The position numbers were made by a program, and so were the translations under genes. Positions 10,143 through 20,656 of a DNA stretch of 64,000 nt are shown here, piece by piece. Source of the stretch: Tritrichomonas musculus (taxonomy: Eukaryota; Parabasalia; Tritrichomonadida; Tritrichomonadidae); contig JAPFFF010000002.1 of the NCBI GenBank assembly GCA_039105265.1, positions 4,216,001-4,280,000 on the forward strand, written 5' to 3'. Under the pieces are notes generated by a model. That model did not search any database. It was not told where the DNA came from and saw only the letters and a list, made by a program, of their open reading frames with translations. Within the stretch, counting starts at the first letter, position 1; each line of letters begins with the position of its first letter.

Positions 10143-13100
10143 ATGGGAAGCCGAATACCTTTTTTTATTCAAGAGCATTTCGAAATTAAATCAAAAGTTC
10201 TTTTAACTACATCAGTATTACTTAAAGGATGGTATATTGTCAATCTTCTTTTTCCTTTAACATCATTTCAAACTTTTGATTTTTTATCACAAAATCATAT
10301 TAAATTAAATTCAAAAGATATGATTCAATCAGGATGGTATCGAATTTATTTGAATGAGGAGCAAATATCTTTTTTATTAAAAAATCGTTTAGCTTCTTTA
10401 TATCCAATTATTCGTGAAAAAACAATTCTTTCAGAATCGGATTTATATCTTGTTTATGCATCATCCGATTTCCGGCCTCCTACTAATCAGTATTCTCAAA
10501 TAGACGAAAATTTATTTATTTTATCAAATATTTCATCTATTCGAAACGATCCAAGGATTTTAAAAATTTCTCCCCATTCGAGACCGATATTAGAAAATCG
10601 ATATGCTGGTGGGTATTCTGAAAATTTAAATGAAATACCATCTTATGATGATCAAAACCATTTTTTAATTCCTCGCCCTCTGCATCAAATTGGACTTACA
10701 GGCAAAGGGCAGGTTGTGGCAGTTTCTGATAGTGGATTAGATACTCATCATTGCTTCTTCTATGATCCTAATGTCAGCGCACCTTTTCGCAACCCGAATT
10801 TTAATCATCGCAAAATTGTTCTTTATGATCCAGTTGCTGATGATCTTGATGCAGAGAGAGGACATGGAACGCACGTTTGTGGAATAATTGCTGGTAGTTC
10901 TTTGTGCCAAAACTGTGGTCTCGATCAATACAGTGGTGTAGCTCCTGGAGCCAAAATTTACATGCACGATTTAGGTGACTTGAAAAGTGGTGGAGGAAGT
11001 ATCATTGATATTAGTGTACCATATTATGTAGAACGAATGCGTGTTGCTTCTTCTTTTATTTCATCAAATAGTTGGGGTTATTCATCTGGTGAAGATGAAA
11101 TTCGGGCAGCTTTTTCAAAATATGCATTTAATAACCCTGATATTCTTTTTCTTTTTGCTTGTGGAAACAGTTACTCATCATATACAATTCATACTCCTTC
11201 TAATTCAAAAAATATTCTTGCTGTTGGTGCTTTAACTTCTCCATATGGAGCTTTTTATGATTCGGCAAGAGAGTCAATTTTCTTCCCATCAAATAATAAA
11301 AAAAATCATCCGACCATTTTAGAACACAATTCTGGTCCAACAGTTTCTGAATTAATGAAAGCGAGTCCATCATCTTCATATCAAAATAAAAATGTTTTTA
11401 TTGTTAATCCAAATGATCCTTCTACAAAAAAAGCTGACTTGAACATGAATCAAAATATTGTTATTGTTGATAATAGTAATATTGACTTAATTTTTGGTCT
11501 TGATCCATGCATATATGCTTTAACTATGATCAAAAATGCATCTTTAATTATTTTTACCAAAAAATTGAGTGATGGATGTAAACCATTAAATGGATCATCA
11601 ATTAATATTCCATTTCTTTGTGTCACAAATGCTACAATTGACAAACCTTTTCTTTATTCATTAAAAACGATTACTGTTCAACCACATTATGCAGGAAAAC
11701 GAGAGCCTGTTGGAAAACTTGGGCTTTCTTCCCAAGGTCCAAGCAATCTTGGCTACACAAAGCCAGAGATTGTTGCTAGTGGTCAAAATATTCTATCATC
11801 TAGAGCAGGTCCTCCATATAGCAAATACCCTCGTGAATGTACTACCAAAACTTTGGTTACAAAGAGTGGTACTTCAATGGCAGCACCAGCTGCATCTGGC
11901 ATTATATCAATGGTCAGGCAATTCTTTGTTGATGGCTGGTATCCAAGTATATCTAAACCATCAAAAGAAATTGCAAGTCAAAATAACAAATTAGACGATC
12001 AAAACATTCCTTTTACACCATCATCAACGTTGCTTCGTGCATTTGCTGTCAATTCAGCAAAGAAAATTGATACACTAATTGCTACAGGATTTGGAGTCAT
12101 GAATCCTTATGAAGGTCTCGGATTCACCGGTGTTGGTCTTCGTCTTGCCAACCAAGTTTATATCAACTCCAGTCAACACCAAATATTTAAAATAACAGTC
12201 CAAAATAGTGGTTCTCCTCTTACAGTAACATTGTCTTATTTAGATCCCCCTCTTCCAGGGTCCTCAAATATTCCTCTTTTTGCTGATCTTGATCTTGTTG
12301 TAGTCACTCCTAGTGGCAAAGTACACAAAGGAAATGGTTTTGAAAACAAACTTGATGAAGATCAGTTTGCTACTACTGAAAAAGTTATAATAAATAAAGC
12401 AGAAAAAGGAGTCTTCACCATACATATTCTCTCATCAGTATATCCGATGCCAATGGAAGTACCATATTCAATTGTCATCAATGGAAATTTCAAGCAAACT
12501 GATTATGTAACAAATAAACCATTTTTAACACCAGAAATAACAGATAAATGTTACTCAAAATGCAAATACGGCAAATGTGTCAACGGAATCTGCATGTGTG
12601 ATAATCATTATTATGGTCATTCATGCAATAAGAAGGCAAAACTATCAACATTGAAAACAGCCGAACCTGAAATGAAGAATAAAATCGTTAAATACTTCTT
12701 ATTTAAAGTTATTGACGACAAAGAAAAAGATAATCAAAATGAAAATATTTTCACAATAAAATTTATCAATAAAGAAAAACAAGGTATCGGTTATTGCTTC
12801 AATTTTGACGGGAAAGCGTCAAAGATCTCCGAACCTACCCAAGAGTGCTACTTCCAGACGAAAGGTGAACAACTCCTATCGTTCAACAGCTCTCTTTATC
12901 CAAGCATTAAAAAAGGGAACTTCATCCAAATGGCTCTTTACGCTGTGACTTGCGATTACTCGTATGTAGAGTTCACTGTATCTGGCGTTGAGACCCACTT
13001 TTCTATCGTCTTCTGGTTCATTCATTTACCTCTTTGGATGATGATTACGGTGGCATCGTCAGTGGGACTCGTTTGCGTGCTGATTTCAATCATACTGATG

Positions 13101-13238
13101 CTGATCTTCATTAAGCCTCATCCAAAGAAGAAAAGGAAGAAGAAGAATCCAGCTCCAAAAATCGACCAGAATCCAAATCCAAAGGTCATCGACCACGACC
13201 CAAATGACACAATTACAATAGATGAAAACTTGCTTTAA
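10143..13238 (+). CDS. Subtilisin-like serine protease (S8) with EGF-like module and C-terminal membrane anchor
   Basis: Protein of 1,031 aa from ATG 10143; an in-frame TTG six bases earlier is not a likely start. All catalytic residues are present: D196 (SDSGLD), H241 (GHGTHV), oxyanion N342 (CGNS) and S578 (GTSMAAP). The large insert between N342 and S578 looks like a protease-associated domain. A beta-rich domain follows, then a small Cys-rich EGF-like module at about 803-828. A hydrophobic anchor at about 965-991 is followed by a Lys-rich cytoplasmic tail. I infer a surface or vesicular protease with the catalytic part outside. The N terminus is hydrophobic only in patches (about 20-40), so signal-peptide assignment is weak. 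S8 proteases of this layout are known in Trichomonas. Confidence 0.88.
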   Translation: MGSRIPFFIQEHFEIKSKVLLTTSVLLKGWYIVNLLFPLTSFQTFDFLSQNHIKLNSKDMIQSGWYRIYLNEEQISFLLKNRLASLYPIIREKTILSESDLYLVYASSDFRPPTNQYSQIDENLFILSNISSIRNDPRILKISPHSRPILENRYAGGYSENLNEIPSYDDQNHFLIPRPLHQIGLTGKGQVVAVSDSGLDTHHCFFYDPNVSAPFRNPNFNHRKIVLYDPVADDLDAERGHGTHVCGIIAGSSLCQNCGLDQYSGVAPGAKIYMHDLGDLKSGGGSIIDISVPYYVERMRVASSFISSNSWGYSSGEDEIRAAFSKYAFNNPDILFLFACGNSYSSYTIHTPSNSKNILAVGALTSPYGAFYDSARESIFFPSNNKKNHPTILEHNSGPTVSELMKASPSSSYQNKNVFIVNPNDPSTKKADLNMNQNIVIVDNSNIDLIFGLDPCIYALTMIKNASLIIFTKKLSDGCKPLNGSSINIPFLCVTNATIDKPFLYSLKTITVQPHYAGKREPVGKLGLSSQGPSNLGYTKPEIVASGQNILSSRAGPPYSKYPRECTTKTLVTKSGTSMAAPAASGIISMVRQFFVDGWYPSISKPSKEIASQNNKLDDQNIPFTPSSTLLRAFAVNSAKKIDTLIATGFGVMNPYEGLGFTGVGLRLANQVYINSSQHQIFKITVQNSGSPLTVTLSYLDPPLPGSSNIPLFADLDLVVVTPSGKVHKGNGFENKLDEDQFATTEKVIINKAEKGVFTIHILSSVYPMPMEVPYSIVINGNFKQTDYVTNKPFLTPEITDKCYSKCKYGKCVNGICMCDNHYYGHSCNKKAKLSTLKTAEPEMKNKIVKYFLFKVIDDKEKDNQNENIFTIKFINKEKQGIGYCFNFDGKASKISEPTQECYFQTKGEQLLSFNSSLYPSIKKGNFIQMALYAVTCDYSYVEFTVSGVETHFSIVFWFIHLPLWMMITVASSVGLVCVLISIILMLIFIKPHPKKKRKKKNPAPKIDQNPNPKVIDHDPNDTITIDENLL

Positions 13239-13361
13239 TTCAGAAAATATACTTATATTATTATTAGCTTTATGTATGTAAATAAAGATACTTCATATTA
13301 TTTTTCACACTTTTAATTGAGTTTTGCCTTCTATATTTGCTTAAATTACATATTTCAAAGG

Positions 13362-13525
13362 TTTCATGTGGATTTGGCGATTTTAAAATCAGAATTCAAT
13401 GATTTTGTGAGGATTTGGTGATTTTGTAACCAGAATTCAAATGTTTCATGTGGATTTGGTGATTTTAATTATCAGCATTTAATCGTTTAAGGTGATTTTG
13501 GTGATTAAAAATAAAGGAATTGAAT
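13362..13525. repeat. 41-bp minisatellite, about four copies
   Basis: Four diverged copies of a 40-42-bp unit built around GGATTTGGTGATTTT and CAGAATTCAA, starting at 13362, 13403, 13444 and 13486. It lies in the gap after the subtilase gene. The rest of 13239-13653 is plain AT-rich DNA. Confidence 0.7.
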
Positions 13526-13653
13526 AATTTAAAATGTTTTTGGTAATGGTTTCTAGCAAAGATTCAAGATTTTATTGTGAATTCGATGACTTTTTTGTCT
13601 TAGAAAATAAAATTAAATTACAAAATATTCTTTATTGACAAACATAATTTCGT

Positions 13654-16600
13654 TTAAATATCATCTTCATCTGGTGGTTTATCAGAATAATCGCTAGTTA
13701 CGGGATCGTCCAGATTGTATTTTGTCTTCTTTCCATCATCTTCTTCGATCACCCAGGATGGATTCGCTTCATTATCATCTTTTTCATTGAAGTCACTCAG
13801 CAAAGGCTCGTTAATGTCCGACCTTTTCATCAGCCTTGAGCTTGTGTGCCAAGGCTTCGCTGTGTTATTCAATATTTGAGCTAGTTACACTTTTATGAGC
13901 ATTAATTAGATGTTTTTTATTCACATTAGTATTATCCACACCATCATTAACCTTAATTTCAGCCAAAGCAATATTATCTCCAATATTATTATTATCATTA
14001 TTGTTATTATTTGCATTAGTGTTATTATTTTCATTATTGTTATTATTGTCATTGTTGTTATTATTATTTCCGAATTTTCCTTCTGGTTGTTGTTGTTTTA
14101 GTGGAATGGTGTTTCCAAATTCATCTTCTGGTTGTTCTTGTTGTTGTTGTTTGCGTGGTCTGATGTTTCTGAAATCTTCTTCTGACTTCAATTTTACTTG
14201 TTGATTCTTTATTTTTTTGAGGAATTCGATTGCTTTTTTGAAATTTTGTTTTTTAACCAAATTTATTCCTTCATGCAAATAGTAGAGCCTTTCCAGCCCG
14301 AATTGGGCGCGTTTGTATCCTGACTTTGCAGATATGACGAGTGCATTTCTGGCCTGTTCGGGTGTGATGAGTTCCATTTGGATGCATTTTTTCTTTGACA
14401 AGTAATAACCGGCTCCAAGATCAGGTTCTTTACTCATAAAAAATTTCGTGAAGAGGCTGAAAGACATCATCAAATCCTGCGCAATGATAGTCCCATGGTA
14501 AAGTTCTTTGGCAAAGGCGAAATAAGCCATTTGTTCGTTTTCTTGGGTTGCTTCTTCAGAGATTGAATTCTCATGTTGATCGAGAAAATCAATTGATTTA
14601 TAATATTGTTGATCACGAGCTTTTTTAACCAAGATTGTTCCAAGCTCGCTTTTGTTTCCTTTTCCATAGAAAAATCTCTTGCCAAGTTTGAACGATGCGC
14701 GCTTGTAACCAGATTTAACAGCAACTATTAAGCTTGAATCAGCATCATTTTGTGTAATTAAATTCCTTTGCACGAAGCATTTTTTAGATAAAAAAATGTC
14801 CTGCCCGAGGATCTCGATTAATCGATGTTTGCTGGTTTCGTGTTTGAAGGCTTTCTATCTATTCATTGGGATTGTTCTTTGCCATATTCAAAACAGGCTT
14901 CAGGACAGTTTTGTTTAGCTTTAGTAACATTTCTTCGCATAAATAAGTGATTTTTTAATAAAAATTGATTGTTCGAATTCTCTTGAAGAATGACTTTTAA
15001 TTTTTCATCGCCTTTTCTAACATATGGTCCTTTCTCTTTAATTAATAAAAAAGAATCAACGCAGGCTCGATATTCTGGTGAATAAGAATTGATTGACAAT
15101 TGATATTGTCTGGCAACTTTCTTATTTACATGCATATAAAAATCAACAGATTCCTTTTTTTGGATTTCATTGTTAAACAATTCATGTTTTCAATAAATAA
15201 TTGACAAGCTTTTTCATATTCATTAAGTATGTTTCCAAATAGCAACGTTGGATGATCGAGTGGCTTGGATTTTCTATTGTTGGCTTCAATAACGATATCG
15301 CAGAAGCAATCCTTTGATGTAATCTTTCGTTGTTTGTATGGAAAACGATATGTTTAGCATGAATAGGTAGAAATGCATCCTCATCAAAGATATAACAGAA
15401 TATAACATCAGATAGATAAAGACGCCATGGAAGTTTTCAGATAATGCTATCAAGAATTTTTGCTTTGATCGATCCATTCAAAGCTGCTTTTTCGAAGCAA
15501 TTGCGAGCACGAATTAAATTCCGTGGGAAAATGCATCCTTGAAGATAAAGACCGCCTAGAAGGCACATGCAGTTTGCTGATTTTTAGCAGCTTGCCGACA
15601 GTAATAGATTGATTTGGATGGATAGATTGGAAAATCATTAATTTCTGAATAAAATGCAAATGCAACGTAAAATATTATTAATAATATTTTTTTTGATCAG
15701 GACCTAAGTTTTCAATTTTTTCATCAAGTTCTTTCATTTTAGAATTGATTAAATTGATATAAGAAGAGGCATCCTCTTAGTTTTCAAAAGATACTGGTTT
15801 TAGCCAACGTAGAGATTTTTCGAAGTTTGATGGAACAATAGCTCCTTTCAAGTAATGAAGTGCTAATTTTATTTTGGATTCTTTGTGGTTCTTTTTAGCA
15901 GCAGTCTTTAAATGCTTCAATGCAATTGGGTTGATTGCATGGCATGGTTCATTATCAGATTTGTTTTTCTCTATTAATTTTTGATATATTAAATAATTGT
16001 TTTCTGGCTTATTTGTTTGGAGAAGATTTTGGTATTGCGGTAATAATAAATATTCTTTTTCGTAGCAAAGAAATTCATACAATTGTTTGGGAGGATTGGC
16101 TTGGTTTTCCAGAAGGAGCTTAAGTTCTGAATCAGGAAGGCGATTTAAAATTGGGAAATATTCTTTATGCGTAAAAACATTGTCTTGGATATCCAAATGG
16201 AATATAAAATTCGAAATGGAATATAATTCTCTTAATCCATTCGATAATCATATCTATATTTATCTGCACTATCTAGTTTTTATAAGTATCTTTTATTGGA
16301 TCATTTTTGAAAAGACTACTTAGTGATTTGAATAAATCACTTAATGAAGGGCGATTGGCATAAAGCCGGGTTCAGTCCATTTGGAAGCCTTAGTTCATTT
16401 TCACCATCTTGTTTCCTTTTATGACATACAAATTCACGCATAACTTGGCCAACTTGAAATACTAATTTCTTTTCATCGCATTTTTCAGTTATTTTATTAA
16501 GAGCATAATTCGTGTCAAGTAAATTGTAATTAATATAGTTAATGAATTTGGGTCCACTTTCTTCACTAAAAAATATTGAATTAAGTGAAAAATTAGAAAT

Positions 16601-17005
16601 AGAATAGCCTTTAGAAAGCAAATATGATAAACCTGTTAGAATTCCTAAAAATATAATTTGAATTGACCTGGTATCAAGATTTTGAAGTTGTTCATCTGTA
16701 ATTGGAGAATTTAGCCCTGGATAATGGTCAAAATATAAATCAGGAGTTGTATCGGAAAAACCTAAAAGTGGTAAAAGAACTAGATGAATTTATTCAGTTG
16801 CTCTTTCAGCATGTTGGATAAATAAATATTTTTGCTCTTCAGTTGCAAAAGTTGATGTTGATTTCAATAATAAATACTTTTTATTTGTTGTATTATTGAG
16901 GGCCTCATATAAATTTAGATTAGATGATTTTTCATACTGATTAATTATTGGTGTTAATGAAAGTTGCTGTTGAAAATATGATGACGTTGGGCAATTGCGT
17001 TTCAA
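13654..17005 (-). pseudogene. Decayed kinase-like / Sel1-repeat gene
   Basis: A single ancestral minus-strand gene now spread over several frames. Separately open pieces lie at 16790-17005, 16622-16785, 16337-16621, 15777-16196, 14863-15180, 13865-14773 and 13654-13872, and most lack an ATG. The first three read like a protein kinase fold: a beta-rich N lobe, then LLPLLGFSD, GILTGLSYL and a loop where HRDLKPEN should be but catalytic residues are absent. An NRPSLSDLF segment like the end of a kinase domain follows near 16330. The rest holds Sel1-like repeats (for example LKHLKTAAKKNHKESKIKLA and ISAKSGYKRAQFGLERLYY) and an Asn-rich tail near 13960-14070. Kinase plus Sel1 repeats is a common trichomonad family. 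I infer a dead member with at least six frame breaks. Confidence 0.72.
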
Positions 17006-17010
17006 CTTTC

Positions 17011-17797
17011 ATATTTCACTAATTTTGTTGATCAAAAAGAAAGGAAAGGTATGTAAAGTATGCTTTTTATAAACTCTTTTGAAATTTTTTTTATTTTTTT
17101 CGAGAAAACGATTTGAATATTGGATATTTATTTACAAAATTTATGGAATATGATTTGTTAGAATCGTTATAATAATCCACATATTTTAAAGCGTTATTCT
17201 CTAAAAAAAATATATTTTGAATTTGGGGATTTCAAAAAAACAAATAAAAATTTAGTTGCATACGATTATATTAACTTGTTTTATTTATTATAGAAACTAA
17301 TAACTCAAATAATTGCTGAGATATATTTGTATCATATTCGTAAAAGTCAAAAAAAATTGGTTATTGGTGAATTTAATTGAATAAAATAATTATTTCAAAA
17401 TTCAAAGACGTTTATAAATTCAAATGATTTTATTTACTAATTCAAAATTGAGAGATAGTTTTTTAATACTTCAAAATTGAATTAATTATCTTTCGATTGT
17501 ACAGATGTTTATTAAAAAGTTTCTATTTTTTCTATTATCTAAGAAAATTACACAATTATTTTCAAACCTTCAAATAAGAATTTTTTACTTTTGCGCATTT
17601 TTATGAAGTTTCTAATGATTATAGAAACCTCAAAAAGATATAGAGAAATAAATTAGTTTTCAAGTCAATCAATTAAGAATGTTTTAAACCATTCATAATA
17701 AAAATTTCAAGATATATTTATTTTTATCCCAAATTTATTTAAATTTTGAGATTATAAACTATGCGTTTAAAAATAAATTGAATATTTTAACTAAACA
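17011..17797. other. AT-rich intergenic DNA
   Basis: Lies between the Sel1 relic and the lipase-like gene. I see no coding frame or RNA gene. Confidence 0.45.
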
Positions 17798-20260
17798 ATG
17801 ATGAGGGAAAACGAAGTTCCTGATGATCCATCAAATGGTGATGAATATTTAGCAGATATTACCAAAAGTTTAAATAATATGGAGCCAAATCCAAAATTAG
17901 CCGAATCATCTGAAACAGAAAATTTAAATAGTGGCCGTGCTTTTGAGTCTGTTTCGGAAAATACAACCGAATCTTCAAATGAATCAAATCGTCCATGTAA
18001 CAAATTGACAATTCTTTTTACGAAACTTTTCTATGATTTTGCCATGGTTTTAATCTACTTACTTTCTATAACAGGATTGGCAGCAATTTATTTTTCTTGT
18101 CTCATTAGCTTCTTTTGCTTTTTTATTATTGTTTTCATATTCTTCATATCATTCATTACTTCATACGTTATGTCACCAATTTATCTCAGTTTATCTGGTG
18201 ATTGGATCAAATTTATTTTTTCATTACTGCAAGTTATATTGTCATCTCCGCTTGTTGCATTCTTTCTTTATTTCTTGGCAAACGCAATTAGCAAATTGGG
18301 AAATCTTTTAGAGCAACTTCCAGAATTTTTCGCACAACGAAAACTGTTAATCAGAATTATAAAAGGAGAAATCAAAGATATTGATTCGTATGCTACAAGA
18401 GTTAAGCATCCAATATTGAAAATGATATCCATTTGTATTCTGAACCTCCTTAAGCAACTTTTTATATCTTTTATCGGCTTCATATTTTTCTATCTAACAT
18501 TTGTGTATGATTATCCACTTTTATTAGGTTTTATTATATTTATTCCAACCTTAGTGCAGATAGTAATTTTATTACTTCCAACGTATTTTGATTTCTTCAA
18601 AATAATATTTGGTCAGCAATATAAAAAGAAAAAAGGCGAAACAATTATGGAATATAAAGAAAGGCCTACGATATCAACCAAAATAAGACATTGGATTGAA
18701 AAAAGACTAATCAAAAAATTAAAGTTGATTGATGAATCTGACGATGGAGCACTTAAATTCAACCAGGAAACGCAAACATTTGTAACAGAGCAAGGTGAAT
18801 TCAGTAATAAAATTGGATATTCAAAACATCTTTATTCTAAAGAACAAATAAGAACTCTTGATAGTGTTCCGAATAAAGAAGATAAAGTTCAAAAGGTGAG
18901 AGATGACTTTGTTAAGCATCTTTTGCAGGTTGCTTATGCAAATGAATTCATTCCTTTATATGAATATGGACGATTAATTTTTATGGATCAATATCGTAAA
19001 AAGATGAAGCTTGTCCTATTTTGGGTTTTCTTCATTTTAAATATGGCAACAATTGCATATGATCTCTATAGATTATCTGAAACTTATCAAGCTTACTTCC
19101 TTGCTTCAACAGTACTTCGTATCATCATAATTCCACTTTTATCATTTTATCATCCCTTGATTCAATTTTTCTCAATAGCAAGAGATAAGGTTCTCATGAT
19201 TGTTATTAATATTGCAACTTTTGTTACATTTTTAATTGCACTTATTATTTTTGTTTGCATATCATTTAATAGCATGTATCAAAAAGAAACTAGAATTCGA
19301 TCTTTGGACTATTTGCCAATAAACAAAAGTGTAGTTTATTTGAATGAAAAGATGCTCGGACATCAAGTATGTCAGTATAATTTATATGGTGTATCATCAT
19401 TGGATGCATTTGGTTACGCACTTGGTGGATATGATGTGATTGATAATCCCCCAGTTTTTGAAAACCAAATGAAGACTTTCTTTGGAGAGAATTATTCAAG
19501 TCATATAACGTATAAAGTTGAAAAAATGTCGAATGAAATTCCATTTATGATTTTCCATGATTCTAACATAAACACGACAATCGTCGCTTTCCGTGGCTTC
19601 AATAGTGGTACTGAAATTGCATTTATGGTTGAAATGATTGCTAATCAATATGTGATACCATTCTTTGAAGATTTGGTTCCTTTGATGGATACTTTGTCTA
19701 ATCTTGGACTCGAATGGGAAAGTAAGCTTGCTCATAGTCTCGGGAAATTGATGTTTGAGCCTAAAAATTTGTTTGAAACATATATCGAAAAAGTTCTTGA
19801 AATTTGTATTGAAAACAAAATTAATGAACAAGAAAGAGTTCTTTTCACTGGAATAAACATTGGTGGAGCTTTTGCAAAGATTGCTGGAATTCAGCTTAAG
19901 AAGTACTCTTTATCATTTTTAACGTTGCCTATATCAAGCGATTTCTCAGTTGATACTTTCGGTATCGAAGATGAAGACATGAGTTATGTTACTAATATAT
20001 TTGTGCATAAAGCTGTTTTTGCTATTGCTGAGCCAGATGTTGCAACAAATATCGGAATTTTCAGTATTGACTATAGAACACCTCCAGAGTGGTGTAAATC
20101 TGAAATTTGCCATTTTAATATGAGAAAAGAAAGTGTCTACCCGGCAGTATGTGAAATTGCTGGCCTATGTGGAAAGAATAGTCAATTTGATAATTATTGT
20201 AAAACTACTATTGGCGAAAAAGATGTAGCAACAATTCAGGATTTTGTAATGAGTCTTTAA
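17798..20260 (+). CDS. Multi-pass membrane protein with class 3 lipase-like domain, nucleophile Ser replaced
   Basis: Protein of 820 aa. About five transmembrane segments lie in the first 270 residues (paired hydrophobic stretches at 77-170 and 217-265) and three more lie at about 405-490. A C-terminal alpha/beta-hydrolase-like domain follows. It contains TIVAFRGF around R599, matching the oxyanion strand of class 3 lipases. The nucleophile elbow, normally GHSLGG, reads GINIGG at 685-690, so Asn687 stands where the catalytic Ser should be. This layout (membrane helices, then lipase 3 domain) resembles diacylglycerol-lipase-like proteins. I infer a probably inactive lipase-like protein. Two ATGs stand in tandem at 17798 and 17801. 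Confidence 0.65.
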   Translation: MMRENEVPDDPSNGDEYLADITKSLNNMEPNPKLAESSETENLNSGRAFESVSENTTESSNESNRPCNKLTILFTKLFYDFAMVLIYLLSITGLAAIYFSCLISFFCFFIIVFIFFISFITSYVMSPIYLSLSGDWIKFIFSLLQVILSSPLVAFFLYFLANAISKLGNLLEQLPEFFAQRKLLIRIIKGEIKDIDSYATRVKHPILKMISICILNLLKQLFISFIGFIFFYLTFVYDYPLLLGFIIFIPTLVQIVILLLPTYFDFFKIIFGQQYKKKKGETIMEYKERPTISTKIRHWIEKRLIKKLKLIDESDDGALKFNQETQTFVTEQGEFSNKIGYSKHLYSKEQIRTLDSVPNKEDKVQKVRDDFVKHLLQVAYANEFIPLYEYGRLIFMDQYRKKMKLVLFWVFFILNMATIAYDLYRLSETYQAYFLASTVLRIIIIPLLSFYHPLIQFFSIARDKVLMIVINIATFVTFLIALIIFVCISFNSMYQKETRIRSLDYLPINKSVVYLNEKMLGHQVCQYNLYGVSSLDAFGYALGGYDVIDNPPVFENQMKTFFGENYSSHITYKVEKMSNEIPFMIFHDSNINTTIVAFRGFNSGTEIAFMVEMIANQYVIPFFEDLVPLMDTLSNLGLEWESKLAHSLGKLMFEPKNLFETYIEKVLEICIENKINEQERVLFTGINIGGAFAKIAGIQLKKYSLSFLTLPISSDFSVDTFGIEDEDMSYVTNIFVHKAVFAIAEPDVATNIGIFSIDYRTPPEWCKSEICHFNMRKESVYPAVCEIAGLCGKNSQFDNYCKTTIGEKDVATIQDFVMSL

Positions 20261-20649
20261 GAAAATCATGTTGTATTATAAAGTTTGTTGTAACTTTTTT
20301 CATTCTTTTTTATTGTTTTGTTTTTTTATTACAAATTATGTTATATAAAGGTTAAATTTGTCATAGACTATTTGTTTATTTAACAAATGATTAAAGTAAT
20401 TGTTTGAAAAGGCAAAAATCATATTGATGATGGTTTTACCTATAAAATTAATCAAAAAGAATTAATTTGCATAAAACAATTGTCGCAAAAAAAGTAAATG
20501 AAATTGATAAAAATGTGTTGAATCCATTAAATCTTCGATATAAAGAATAATAAAATAAAAATCGTTTGTTTTGATAAATGAGTTAGATATTTTTTGAAAA
20601 ATGTGTTAACCAATAATTTTATTAAGTAAAGGTAAATTTTTTTCACCAT
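20261..20649. other. AT-rich intergenic DNA
   Basis: No gene seen. The end carries the initiator of the next gene. Confidence 0.45.
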
Positions 20650-20656
20650 TCATTTT
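20650..20656 (+). promoter_or_regulatory. Initiator-like element of the karyopherin gene
   Basis: TCATTTT with its A at 20652, five bases before the ATG at 20657. It fits the trichomonad initiator consensus; function is inferred. Confidence 0.5.

Noticed and set aside
13910-14204. Hydrophobic plus-strand frames that look like membrane proteins
   Set aside because: They are the reverse reading of an Asn/Gln-rich tract of the Sel1 relic on the other strand.
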